Part shown: one piece after another, positions 12,101-24,230 of the stretch | Layout of the letters: the number at the start of each line of letters is the position of its first letter | Position numbering within the stretch: the stretch's first letter is position 1 | Source of the DNA: Dipylidium caninum | Taxonomy: Eukaryota > Platyhelminthes > Cestoda > Cyclophyllidea > Dipylidiidae | Reading direction: 5' to 3' | Assembly (NCBI GenBank): GCA_017562135.1 | Contig: QEYB01000526.1 | Span: 372,001-436,000, forward strand | Length of the DNA: 64,000 nt | Translations under genes and position numbers: made by a program | The notes under the pieces: model-generated | What the model was told of the DNA's origin: nothing | Database searches by the model: none | Seen by the model: only the letters and a program-made list of their open reading frames with translations

Positions 12101-15100
12101 CTGGGTGGAGGACATTTCGGGTCGAGGAATTCTTGAGTTGACATTGACTTGGGACATTTGCCTTTTCCTTGTTCCACCTTTTGATGGGTGTATTTACTTG
12201 TCAAGTCGGCAGAGACTGAGGCAATGTCACGCTGAACCATCTCCAGTGTGAGTGACAGGTTGTCAACGTGGGAGGTCGGTACTGAGTAGCAGAGGCTCTC
12301 CTTTCCTTTTCGCCTGTGTATTTCGTATCGAACGACAAAACACTTAGCCAAGGGAAGCCCGAGTCTTCATCCCTCCGTCCACATTCGCCCTGACAGGGTA
12401 CATTTCAACGCCTGCATGAATTTTCGGCATTGTTGTCGTTGTAACTAGCACTTTTTTTACCATAAGATTACACAACCTACCTTGGAGTTGACAATTGGGG
12501 AAAAAAACGGACTAATCGTGGTGGCTTCAATCATGAGCCTTTAAACTGACCAAATTAACTTTAGAAGTCTTCCAGACATTTCAGTGCTTTATTAATTAAC
12601 CACGTCCACTTTTGTGACCTCAGGGCGAAGCGGGTCAATTACAGGGCGGGAGGAAAGTGGCAACGGGGCACATCCCCTCGCGGCCTGCTCGCTTGCCCTC
12701 CGCCCTAGCCATGGGGCGGGAGTATATGGAACGGAGATTTTCCAGACTAGTATACCTTACAGTTTGCGATCCTGGTTGTCCGATCAAAACGCTTTTGGCG
12801 CAACAAACTGAATCTCTCTGATGATTCGTATTTTTGAGCCCCTTCGAGTCCTTGGCGCTCTCTCATTTGCCACTCCTCTCTCGTCCAAACAAGCCGCCGC
12901 AGTCGCTGTGTCTCAGCTCATCCCACGTTTAATGGTCGTCCGTGCGATGTGCATTGATTAAACTCGCCATCCCACCCAGCTGACGGGCAGGGGAGAAGGC
13001 ATCCACGCCGGTTGCTTGTTGGACCATTTGCCTCTCCTCTGAATTACTGCTGAGTGACGTGGTGCGTAGGAAAAACACATGCACATGCGTACACACTCAC
13101 ACACACTCCGATATGTACATATGCGAAAGTTGATAAAAAGACGGGCGGAAGCCTTTGTCGTCCTTCCTCCCTCTCTCAGTGTGTGTGGGATGATGGTGCA
13201 TGCGCACGTCGTTCGCTCTCTGCTATCGCGCCATCGTGATAATTACGCATTCTGCCTAGCTGTTGCCATCGCTAGTTGATTAGCTGGTGGTCCGAATGGA
13301 GGAGTGACGCAACCGCTAGATTAGCCAATTTTTGTGGGATGTGTTCATGTGGTTCCTTTGTTTGGCGCCTTGCTATTGGCTGGTGGCCATTCGATAGACC
13401 TGCGTCTTCATTGGTTGATGGCTCAGGAATTGCCTCATTCTGATTGGTCGCAAAGCCACAAAAAAAATGGGGAATATGGTAATGTAGATATAATGATGTT
13501 TAGTCAAAGATGTACTTTTACCACGATTCTGGGGGTGACTCACCAAATTTCAGCTTACATTTGGGCTTACATCCCCTTCCACTTAACTTAAAATCGGAAT
13601 GTGGAAAGAAAAACGCCCGAATATAAAACTCGAGCGTCTGCTACCATCCCCTTATTTTTGCAACCCACTTTTTGAAGGTGTGGTTTTCCTTTTTTTTTCA
13701 ATGTTATCTCGTTTCGTATGTTGGTGATTAATTTTAGGACTGTCAAGCACATTTCTCCGCTGTAACTATAGTTAGCTGAATGATTATGCTCGACAAATTT
13801 TCCGTACTTTTATTGGATGGCGGCGCCTACTTGATTAATTCTACACTCTGACGGAAATTTAACTACTATTCACGCACCCTCTTAGGACCTGGTTCCAGTT
13901 AACCCTCCGCCGAATAAATCGTTGAGTCAGTCATTCGAAAAGTGATTTGTTATAGAGGGAACACCAAACTTATGCCCTGTCGCCTAAGATGACGAATAGT
14001 CCCTGTTCTAACTTCTTGACTAAATAGTGGTTCTTATTCCTCCGTCATCTCTCGATTATTCATCTAACTCATTGAGTGACGCAATCGCCACCATGTGTCT
14101 CGTCCTGCCTATCTCCAATTGGCTGCCTTGCGCCTCTTTGGCTAGTGGCTCGCCCTTTTGGTACCTGGTTGGATGATGTGTCTGTATTGTGATTGGCTGC
14201 CGCCGTTCTGTTTTGCCATGTTAATGAGCAGGTAAAAATGCGACTCCCCTGGATTTCGTCCTTTTCTTTTGCACATTTGATGATAGAATTTTCGACATAA
14301 TTGCCTTATTGCGGCTTTTTTTATATAATAATCTCACAAAGAACTGTTATAATATTGACTTGGCCATTGCTATCTAATCTACTTTACTCTTGTTACTCCG
14401 CCTTTGAAATATGTTAATGGTTCTACCAACTTAGTTTGCACATTGTTGCTTAGCTAACAGGTTTATAACTATCTTAAACACTGGCTGACGCCGCCGTAAG
14501 ATCGTATATGCATTGATTCTCACTGTAATGATGACATCCTTTCAATTGGTAGGCTTGACTGCTTATCGCATGAAAAAGGTAGTAGCGATTCAAGGCGTTT
14601 ATGAGTTCACTTGATTCTGTAGCTCTGATTTCAGATCTGTCTACTCCGTGCGGTTAAGTTACTCTCCCATTAGCCTGTTTTTCCATGCAAATCTGTTTAC
14701 TTGGCTAAAATTGTGCCAAATGTGTCTGACAGTTGGACCCGTCAACTAGATTTTGAATTGCTAGCCCGAGGACTTGTTAAAAGACCTGTTCCATTCAGTC
14801 ATGTTTACTGGAGAATGCATGATCCCGACAGTTCATGCACTCTGCTTATTTGTTGGCATTTGCCTTGCCGGTGCACCAGTCGATTATTATGTCTAGCCTT
14901 AGGGATCCATTGGCGACATTTCATTCAGCATATAACATTTAAATGTCCCTTTCTGTGCAACACCACGTCAAGTGCATTGCACATGAAGGCAAAGCATCAT
15001 TTCTCGGTTATGTGCGTGTCTCTCGTGTGACGGTTCTCCGCTGCTTGCTGTCCTTCCACTGTGTGAATTTCGACTCGTCAATTTTGCGCAGATTTGGCTG

Positions 15101-18100
15101 CGTTTTTGATCATTTGTCTTGCTTTTTTTAAGTGTTGTTTCGTGCGTGGACTTAATCCCATTTGTTACAGATTTTATCCTTTGCCGTCGTAACGATTACG
15201 AATATTGGGACAACTTAACAACGAAATTGTTCGTTTGGTCCGTAGGAGTGCTAATAAAAATTATTTGTCAGCTCAAGTATTTAGGAGCTGTTACTACTGT
15301 TTTACTGCCTATGTTATGTTATAACCCTTGTCCTTGATAATAGGCAGGTTTGGAATGTTGGTTGCCTTTGCGTTTAACCGGATCTTACCGCTCGTGTCAC
15401 CGAATTCTTTTAATCCATTCTCGTAAAAGTCCCGTCACTCGTTTCGCCTGTGCTGGTATTTGGAGGCTAACTCAAAGCAGCTCCTCCTTTTTGTCGGGCC
15501 GCCCTGTGTTAACTTTACCTAACATAATCGCATCAGTCACGCGATGAAGTGGATGAGGTTTCCCTGGGTTGTTTGGTAACCATTTTCAACGCTCTGACCT
15601 CTCAACACCCTGAAATATAGCATTTGACCTGACAGATTCTAATCTATTGTTTTCCATTTGTTAAGGGGTTGTTGAAACTGAGTCGCCCTTGTTTAATTTG
15701 TACTTTAAGCGCTATTATTACTTTTTTGAATCGCCGCATCTCATCGTTACATTAGTAAAATGTATCCGCGATAAAAAGACTTCAAATTCGAGGAGGCGCA
15801 ATGGTCGGTTTTTGCCTCACTTCCTTCAATTCCACCTCTTTTAGTCGGCTTTCCCACAGTATACTACTTCGGTCCGGTGGGGCGACACAATGCCTTGGTG
15901 ATGGAGCTACTCGGTCCCTCATTGGAAGATCTCTTCGAGATTTGTAGTCGACAATTCTCCCTCAAAACTGTCATTATGATCGCCCTCCAATTGGTGAGTT
16001 GTAATTTTTTCTTGGGCGGAGTTAAAAGAAGTGGTTTGTGGATTTGTCTTTTGTTTAACAATCTTCTCACTCTCCCACCGGCCGTAATGAGGCGGTCGTG
16101 ATAATTAAGTAGTATTTACCTCTCTCTGCTATTCACCACAATCCTGGTTACACGACTTTAAGCTGCATTCGGGACGCGATGGAGAAAAACATTCGGTCAT
16201 CTCCCGAATTCTCAGTCTACCTTCCAGTGAAATTCATCTGTTATGTCGCTTGTTGGCAAACTGGAAAACATAAGCCTCTTTTGCTCCTTTTTTTCTTTCC
16301 AAAATTGCACTTTCCCGTGTTCCGTTTTTTTCGCAAACTGGACACTTTCGTGATTAAGCCATGTATTTAAATACTGCGGCTTTCTTCCACTTCCACCTGC
16401 GCTTTTGCTCCTCCCCAATGGCCTTCACCTGTCCGCATTGCTTTCGACATTGCCTTCTCACCAATCTTCATCGGTTAATTTAAGGAGCTGTCAATGTGGA
16501 GATGACAAATGTTGGATACTTTGTTTTAAACCTTGTTTACCATCCGAGCTACGATCTCTCTCTGCTCCCGTCATTCGTCTTTTTTTGTCAAATTGCACAA
16601 CAACTTGCAATGCTTTGGTCTGCCATATATGGAGTTGGATTAAAAGTTTTGGTGGTATCCACGTGTTTGGTGTTGTGGCGTGGAAGACGAGGTGAGTAGA
16701 AACCCACCTCCCACAAACCACCATCATTCTCGAAAGTTCCGGATATTTTGGTGCAGGATGGAGGGTTGTATAACTTGCATCTCGCTGAATTTTCTCGTGG
16801 CAGAGTTTGCTGTCCGCTATAGCCAACTCCTTCCGGCTGATGTCTGTCTTATGAGCCCCGTCGTTATCTCCTCCGAGAAGACCTTACGTCGTTATCTCCT
16901 CCGAGAAGACCTTACGCCACCGTTTTTCGTTCTCACACCTCCTTTCGTCTATTTTAAACGCCTGACTTTAACCTCCCACCCGATTAACTCGCATTACTCT
17001 TACGGCGAATTCTCGAGAACATAGTTTATTTGTTCAATCCTCAAGTTTTCCTTATTCCTTCGGCATTCTACTGCGATATATAGTGCCGCCTTCGAAGAAT
17101 CAGCGGATACCTCCGTGTTTTTTGTCATCCCGAACGAAGGTGAATATTTGAAGTCGCTTTCGGTGACCAAATGGAACTCTTTAATCCTTAAACAACCCTA
17201 TTTTAAGCCATTAAAACATTGGATGTGCAGACCTCCTCTCCTTAAACGCTAGTGCAATTTGCTCTTTTCACACTCTGACGTGGTTTCGGTATAGCGAAAG
17301 AACGTTTTATGGGCGCCAAACAGTACACATCCATTAGGACATACTACCGGACGCGAGGTTGAGAACTCGTCCAAACTTCAGAAATTGTGTCATCTTTTGA
17401 CCGACGAGTCCTCTGCGTTGGCGGAACCGTGTAGGCCTGATGAAGGCCTCTCCCTCCTCTAATTGTTACTTGAAGTTTTGCTCGCTGTCGGTGAGGTATA
17501 ACGTGGGGGTTGTAGTTGGCCTCTCTTCCACAAAGCCTCCTTATCTTTATCTTTTTTTTCTATTCTCGTTCCCATTCAGCTTCAGAGAATCGAGTATGTG
17601 CACTCGCACCACCTGATCTACCGAGATGTGAAACCGGAGAACTTTCTAATCGGTCGCCAATCCTACGACCGTCATCGCATCATCTACATGATCGACTTCG
17701 GTCTGGCCAAGGAGTACATCGACCAGGACACGGGCAAACACATCCCCTTCAAGGATCACAAAAGTCTTACCGGGACGGCGCGCTACATGAGCATTAACAC
17801 ACACCTCGGCAAAGGTTCGTTCCACTGTCTTTCATCGTCAATTTTGACAGTGCAAAGCTGTCTGATTTACTCAAGAAGATACTCGTCTAATTTGACCGGT
17901 TTCATTGCATTTAATTTCCTTTCAGACATCCCATCGAGTCTCTGTACTCGTGCCTGTGCTCAGTTTCATGTCAATGGTGAAAATTTTTTTTTGTTACACG
18001 TGTACCTCGGTTGTCTTTTTTCTTTTAATACAGGTGATTTTTGTTTATTCCACTGTCTTGTTCAATTTCCACAGTCGAGAGGTCATACAACGCGTGTACA

Positions 18101-20773
18101 CTTTAGTGTCGGACTCCCCTCGTTGTTGTGGTTGTACCCGATTTACAGAATGGTTTGCTACGACGGTGGGTTTAAAGTCCTCCGCACCGACCGGACTTTC
18201 CGCCAAACCCTCGTGTCTGGCTATAAACACACCTCTGCGATTGCTTCTACTCCCATCGCTAGTGTTCATTTTGAACGGCTTCTGTTTCAATTAAGCAACA
18301 ATGATTGCTTTTTTGTTTATATCGGCCTCGGGAAAGAAAGCTGTTGCTCCTCGAATACTTCCAGCATCCACTTTTCCCTAAAGGCCTCCCATTCCCGCCT
18401 CTTCCTCCACGGTCCCAGTGATCAGCGTTGTGCTTTCAAGAAAGCAGCGAATATATAGTCAGGAAGGTGGCAAGCTCCCCCTCCCCTACCCCTCCCCCCC
18501 CCCCCACCTGGGCCCTCTTTGCCCCTGCCTCGCCACAAATCCTCGCCGATTTTTCGGTGGGGCGAGAATTTGGTCAACCGAGGTGGTCCCTTGGACAGAC
18601 GGTGTCTATCGTCCGTGCCTCGCAGTGAGAGAACTTTGAATTTATCCGGTCTCTACGCGGTGGGCGAGGCAGCTGTCGAGGCATTCCAAGAATCTGTCAA
18701 CTTTTAGGGGTCACAAAGTCCTCTTTCTCGTCTGAAGTAACCTTCTCACCTTCCGGTAAATCCCTCCTTCCACAAATGGTATGAGGCGCCTTCACACCTA
18801 GTTGAGTGTCCTCGGTCCCCCCGACGTCAGCATTTTCACGGTGTCCATCCTCCCACTCCGCGGCAACGCCTCTTCGCTGTGTCAGAGGCGCTTTTGTCCT
18901 CGTGTTGGATTGGCGTGGCTGGAAGGTGGTGCGTTTAGTGCTGCTGTGTGCATCTATTGAGGCTTCAGTGGACTCGACGTTGTGATGGACGGCAGGGGGA
19001 GGGAGAGGCGGAGGGGGTGGCCTAATTGCGAGGTGGCACGTGTCGACTCATGATTGAACGCGTAAGTCTGCCTCGCGGCTTCGAAGTTAGACTAGATCAT
19101 ACGCACGTAGACGTGCTGGACGATTTCTTGTCCACTAACTGCGTGTATTCGAGATCAGCGCGTGTGTCCGTGAGGAAGGAAATGAACTCCACTTCCCTCC
19201 GACCGCAATGATGGGCAGACTTCGCTCCCCGCCCCTCTCCTCCAAATGGCTGCCATCATAAATTCATCGTGGCACCCGCTTTTTATCTGTCTTGGCAGAG
19301 CAATCGCGTCGCGATGATCTGGAGGCTTTGGGCCACATGCTCCTCTACTTCCTCCGCGGATGCCTGCCTTGGCAGGGCCTCAAGGCGGACAATCTGCGCG
19401 AGCGGTACCAGAAGATCGGCGACACGAAGTGCGCCACCCCCATTGAGGTCCTCTGTCAGGGCTATCCAGGTTCGTTCTTCACCCTCACTCCTCTGGGGGC
19501 TTCGACAAGTCGCCCCTTCTTTTTTTTCTGTCGATTACCTTGGGCGTCCTAACACTTTTTGCCCTGATATCACCCCCTTCAAACGTAAACATACCTCGTT
19601 TTTGTGCTTATCCCCTCCAACTACACTTCCCATTTGTGACTGTCAATTGTGCGCTTATTTGACAGGCACTGCGCTGACATTTTTGACGAATGTAAGGATT
19701 CTCTTTTCAGACTGTTGGTAGATTATTTCTCGCTTGCCTTTGAGGCGTTTCCATCTAAACTGAAACTGAAACCACTAATTTACGCAATTGTGAATCGCAT
19801 TAACTGATGGAAAGTTGTGCGATTTGCCCCATGTGGCCTCATCGGCCCTTCCCTTGACAGCACCGAATGGTTCATTCGTTGCAGGGCGAGGATATTCCTC
19901 CTCCTCCTCCTCCTCCTCCTCCTCCTCCTCCTCCTCCTCCTTCCTCCTCCTCCTCCTCCTCCTCCTCCTCCCTCGAGTTGCCGAGGCACTTTTTTTCCTT
20001 TCCCCGAGGACACCTCTTTAGCCATCCGCCTAGTTGATCCACACTCGCCTCCCCGGCCGACTTCTTGTCCCGTTGTGGCGGTCATTTTGAACTCGAATTG
20101 AATCTTTAACTGTTTCCGACAGATTTTCCTCTCCCTCTCCTCTCTCTCGACGAGTTTTAAGCGTTTTCGAGTTACTTTTACTCTACCCGCCTCCGTGAAT
20201 ACTATGGCTGCATCCTAATTTGGGGCGAGGGGGGGGGGGTGGAGTCAGTCAGAACAATTTTTTTAACCCCTTCTGAGTTGTCTCGCTCCTCAGCGCCAAC
20301 TACTCGATCCTCTTTGAAGATTTTCCCTTGGGTGCAATCATTCCCCCTCTGTGTCGAGTAGACTTCTGCCTCGGTCAGCCCCTCAACTCGCCTAGACGCC
20401 TGACACTCTCCGGCGAGCGTTTTCCGCCTTCTCGCCTGTCGCGCCTCCTCTCCCTCTCCGTTCGAGACCTCGGCAAGGGGGGCAGGCAAGTGAAGCAGTG
20501 GCCTGGAGGCGGGCTGACGCGAGTAGATCGTTTGAGCCAACTGTTTAACGTCTTTCTTTGACACTCTAACCTGCCATCTCATCGCCTTGACTTGCATCCG
20601 CCCTCTGTCCCGAGGAGATACGACTCTGTGGACTCGCAACGAGCCCAACTCTCCGCCGAAAAATGGGAGAAATGTTTTTATATACTTGTTTTGACTCAGA
20701 CTTGTGGATTCCACATCCCACCACCTCCCATCGGCGCCTCCGAAGTGACCTTGATTTCCTCGTGAATTTGACT

Positions 20774-20812
<39 letters not shown>

Positions 20813-23800
20813 CAGGCAGCATCCGCTGGTGGGGAGGCCGGAGATGCGCTTTTCATGCGCCTCCACTCTGTCACAGAACGCCACCCCCGCACGCTTTGTG
20901 ACTCAGACAATTTTAATTAGTGCCTTAACAAAGCTGAAATTTGTGTGTTCTGCTTGTGGTTGGTGTGGTCCTCGACGTCAAAGCTCCCCGCTCCATCGTC
21001 GCCTCGCTCTCTCCCCGCCCTTTCACATGACGTCCATGCGTCGGGCAAAATTGGCTGGAGGCGCCGCACTCTCAGCCTCCCTGCTCGAACCACTCCTCGT
21101 TTGTCACGGATGCTTTGGAGCCTTTTCCAGGCGCCTCTTTTTATTCTTTTGTACCTCATCCTGTTAGTCATTCAAAGCGATTCCCTCTGCAGTGTGTGTG
21201 TGTGTGTATATATATAGTTGAATCCCCCCCCCCCCACTGCCAAATACCGCCCTTTTGCCCACTCCCCTCCAAAAGAAATGGTGCTAAAGACTCCTCGGAA
21301 GGTGCATCCGACCCCAAACCGCGGAGTCGAAAGGCACGAGTGTGGTTAGGCGTTTCAAAACTCAAGGTCGTGTCTCCATTCACGCGTTCGATGTGACGGG
21401 ATTGCCATGGCGCACCAAGTACATCACGTTTTGCCACCGTGGAGTGTCACACTCCCCTCAGGGGCGGTGCCTTTTACCACTCTTCAAATGCCCTCTTCTC
21501 CCAGGTGCCACGTGTTCTGCGTCACCCTTTGTCCATCCAGACGCCGCCCTCCCCCCTTCCCCCCCTCATCCTCCTCCTCCTCCTCCTCCACGAGCCTATC
21601 ATTTGAAGTACACTTTGTGAGAATGCAACTCTCCCTCCCCACTTAGTTGGTGGGGATTGTAGCGAGGTCCCCGTCAACTCTCCCACCAATGCTTGGCAGG
21701 GCGTAAATTTTTAACCGGTAGGAAGACAGTGAATGAAAACAGACTTCAGTAACACCGATTAATGGATCCATTGTTAGAATGAATAACTGAGCATTCCCCT
21801 GTGTGGAAGATTTTCCACGAACCGCTCTGAGTTGGGCCTGTCTAACAGCCGCAGCCTTTTCTCGTTGTTTTACCGTTGTGCTTCGGTGTGGTCATTGGCG
21901 TAACTCCTCTTTGGTCAGGCCTCTATCCTCATCAGACTGTCGCACTCCCTTGATGTCGAGACGTTGCGATTTTCGTCGGTGTGGACAGCTTGGCATCCAT
22001 CCTCCCCCCGAGTTGAGGGCACGAATCACTCGGACCATTCGCCTTCGACTTAGTTATCCGCAAACTATCTCTCCGCGCAGCCCACGAACCCTCCATCCTT
22101 CCTCCCTCCCTCCCTCCGCACTCCTGTCTTCCCTCCTTTCGCCGCCTGTTCCACCTGGGGGGATTTCGGCCACCCCAGGGGCCATTCGAGCCCACTTTTA
22201 GGCCAGTGCTTCATCCAACAGGCCGTGATTTTACAGTCGAGGCCCGTCAAAGAAAAAAAAAGTGCCCTCCTTTGTTGATGCTTGAGATTGAAAAACGTCT
22301 CGTTTGTAGCCCAGTTTTTTTTCCTTCTACTTCGTCCAAAAAAGTTGATTTGAATGATTTGGGCAAAATACACTCTTCGTCACACTTGTGGCCAATTTTA
22401 ATTCCTCTCTCGTGAGGTTTGCCTTTCCAGACAGTTATTCAGCGGAGTTTCTTCTCTCGCCTTGACAGAAATGGCCACGTACTTGCGTTATGTACGCAGT
22501 TTGGACTTCTTCGAGGTGCCCAACTACGAATACCTGCGGTGGATTTTCACCGACCTCATGAAACGCCAGCGATGGGAGTGCGATTGGGAGTTTGATTGGT
22601 GCTACCGGCCCCTCCCCGGCGCCCCCAGAGTGAGTCTCGTCCACTCCCTGCAGGGCCTTTCGCCGTCCACGTGATGAGCAGACAGTCCACCTCTTAAATT
22701 ATTGCTTAGGTAGAAGTTTAAAAACTAATTCCCCTTGTAGGGTAGTTCGTCGGCGCATGCGAATAACCTGGTCGCCGGGGCCAACCCTCCACCACCGCCA
22801 ACACCCGCAGCAGTAGATCCCATCAGCGCAAACGCGGCCAACGCGGGTCATTCCAGTCACCCTGGTCCACACCCCCCGCCCCCTCCCAACTCCTCCGCCT
22901 TCTGGTCTCCGGCCACGGCGCCGGCGACGGGGGGCGACGCAGTGCTCACTGCTCATCGGTCCGGTGAGCAACGAAAGCTCCATACTAATGGCGATGATCA
23001 GGTGAATTGACCCACGGGTACCCCTTCCCTCCTCCCGGCACCCTCCAGTCCGGACTGGGTGGAGCAACACACCCCCCCCCTGAGCTCTGTCATGCGATGA
23101 TTCGGTGTCCCACTCGAAACAGAATCTCTAAATTTGTGAAGGGCGGTGGAATTTGCTCCTTCCTGTCGATCTCGGTTGAGTGCGCGACTTGTCCCCGTGT
23201 CTGGACTAAGTGGAGTCTGGTCTGGCCAAGATCCTTAGTGTCTCTGCATTCGTCTAGTTTGTGTTTGCTTTCTCCATCGACAACGAATGGTAGTTTCATG
23301 CAGAATTTTAAGACGCGCCGCCAGGTCGTCGCGATTATGCATGCAGACTTTCCACTCGATGCTCGAATGACTGCTTAAATGTGCGTCATTGCCATAAACG
23401 CGGGCGTCGAATTGATTCACTTTGACTACGCAACCGCCGCCCCTCGTTCCCCGGAGTTCTCGGTGTCCTCGGTGCTCCCCCCCGAGTGACCACAGTCCTG
23501 GGGCCGAGAGACGTGTGTTGTCATTCCCAGCACCCAGTTACGGAGACCCAGTGGTTGTGACGCGTCAGCTCACTTGAGTATTGAGATTGTCGCCCACTGT
23601 GGTGATTGTTGATCACTTCCCATGGAATGGCTACTCACAGGGCCGTCCGTAAATTCCGCGACAGACTTTCACGCCGTTGTCGCGCTTGCCCGAGGCACCG
23701 TTGTACCAAATTACATTGGCGCTAAAAATACTACTCAGGGCGGAATTAGTAGTAATTGTTGTGTTGCCAATTCTTTGCGGTTGTAGCAGCTGTTGGGGGG

Positions 23801-24230
23801 TGAAACAATCCTTCCCAGCGACATGCCGCTGTCTGCAGTACCACATGGCCAATTGCCTACCTCATCCGCCCCTCCCCTTGCCGCCACCAACTACCCCCAT
23901 CCTTCCGCCGTTGCTGGTGGCAACGCACAATCCACTCCAATGAACCTCGCCACCGTGGCCAACAAGTCAGCCGGCCCGCAAGCTGCGGCCGAAACCTCCT
24001 CCGAATCGCAGGCCTGTGGGTAAGTCTGTCTTAACTTGGTTTCAGCGAAAAGAGAGCTCCCAGTTGATGACACTCCTACTGTACACTGAGACTAAGCTGT
24101 TGCTTTCTGCCCCTCGACCAAAATCTTGTTTCATTCGATTGTATCGCTCAATCCATCTCTGTTGCTTGCCAGCTGCTGCTCCTGTCTGGGCCGTTCTCGA
24201 AACCGGCGCCAACGGTCGCGATTTAAATAA
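6141..24230 (+). CDS. CSNK1G: Casein kinase I gamma, membrane-anchored Ser/Thr kinase
   Basis: Family role: phosphorylates acidic or primed Ser/Thr sites; the gamma forms sit at the plasma membrane through C-terminal palmitoylation and act in Wnt co-receptor signalling and vesicle traffic. Exons: 6141-6264, 7419-7535, 15845-15993, 17580-17814, 19299-19469, 22469-22629, 22741-23001, 23790-24019, 24173-24230, giving 501 residues. Seen: glycine loop IGCGNFGE at 31-38, catalytic Lys54 in VAIK, Asp146 in the YRDVKPEN loop, DFG at 169-171, and the CK1 signature [20 protein letters not shown] in place of APE. A Pro/Ala/Asn-rich linker (exons 7-8) leads to [20 protein letters not shown], a Cys cluster followed by basic residues, as in animal CK1 gamma. 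Start: the only ATG before the conserved [12 protein letters not shown]. Intron 2 is 8.3 kb. No strong poly(A) signal was seen; an ATTAAA lies at 24717. Confidence 0.95.
7536..15844 (+). other. Large intron 2 of CSNK1G
   Basis: An 8.3 kb intron with donor gtgagt and acceptor ttttag. I recognise no conserved protein or RNA gene in it. It has a short (GT)n run at 11436-11452, a 171-codon antisense open frame (11836-12351, unrecognised) and a promoter-like cluster at about 12600-14210. Confidence 0.7.
12640..14200. promoter_or_regulatory. Intronic cluster of CCAAT, GC-box and CRE-like motifs
   Basis: Within intron 2 of CSNK1G there are two GGGCGG boxes (12644 and 12714), a TGACGT (13055) and two copies of gagtgacgcaa (13302 and 14074). 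Each of those copies is followed by CCAAT boxes in either orientation: 13325, 13375, 13410 and 13443 after the first, then 14115, 14118 and 14192 after the second. The density and repeated order look like promoter or enhancer modules. Function is inferred; an old duplicated repeat is the alternative. Confidence 0.35.
15994..17579 (+). other. Intron 3 of CSNK1G
   Basis: A 1.6 kb intron, donor gtgagt, acceptor attcag. It contains an exact 28-bp tandem duplication at 16859-16914. No gene recognised. Confidence 0.75.
16859..16914. repeat. 28-bp tandem duplication
   Basis: The unit beginning cgtcgttatctcctccgaga occurs twice back to back within CSNK1G intron 3. Confidence 0.85.
17815..19298 (+). 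other. Intron 4 of CSNK1G, open in frame for 214 codons
   Basis: The intron follows the donor gttcgt after NTHLGK and ends at ggcag before the codons for QSRRDDLE. The reading frame of exon 4 stays open into the intron up to 18458. The sequence is T/C-rich, which by itself lowers the stop-codon rate. Splicing to the next exon is clearly supported by the kinase family. Confidence 0.7.
19896..19971. repeat. (TCC)n trinucleotide microsatellite
   Basis: About 25 TCC/CTC units with one interruption (cttcc near 19940). It lies in an intron of CSNK1G and is pure pyrimidine on the transcribed-sense strand. Confidence 0.95.
20773..20812. repeat. Compound (CA)n(GA)n microsatellite
   Basis: A run of about 9 CA units passes directly into about 11 GA units in CSNK1G intron 5. 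Confidence 0.95.
23002..23786 (+). other. Intron 7 of CSNK1G with a tandem acceptor
   Basis: Donor CAG|gtgaat; if unspliced, the frame ends after two more codons. The 3' end reads ttgtagcag, a NAGNAG acceptor: splicing after the first AG adds one Gln codon, after the second omits it. Both keep phase 0. Confidence 0.65.

Larger units (their letters stand above)
19470..22468 (+). other. Intron 5 of CSNK1G, rich in simple repeats
   Basis: A 3 kb pyrimidine-rich intron holding a (TCC)n array, a compound (CA)n(GA)n microsatellite, a (GT)n(TA)n run near 21193-21216 and several poly(C)/poly(G) runs. I see no coding exon. The open frames on both strands here are low-complexity artefacts. Confidence 0.7.

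Noticed and set aside
20202..20714. 170-codon minus-strand frame in CSNK1G intron 5
   Set aside because: Low-complexity purine-rich strand with few stop codons; no recognisable domain.
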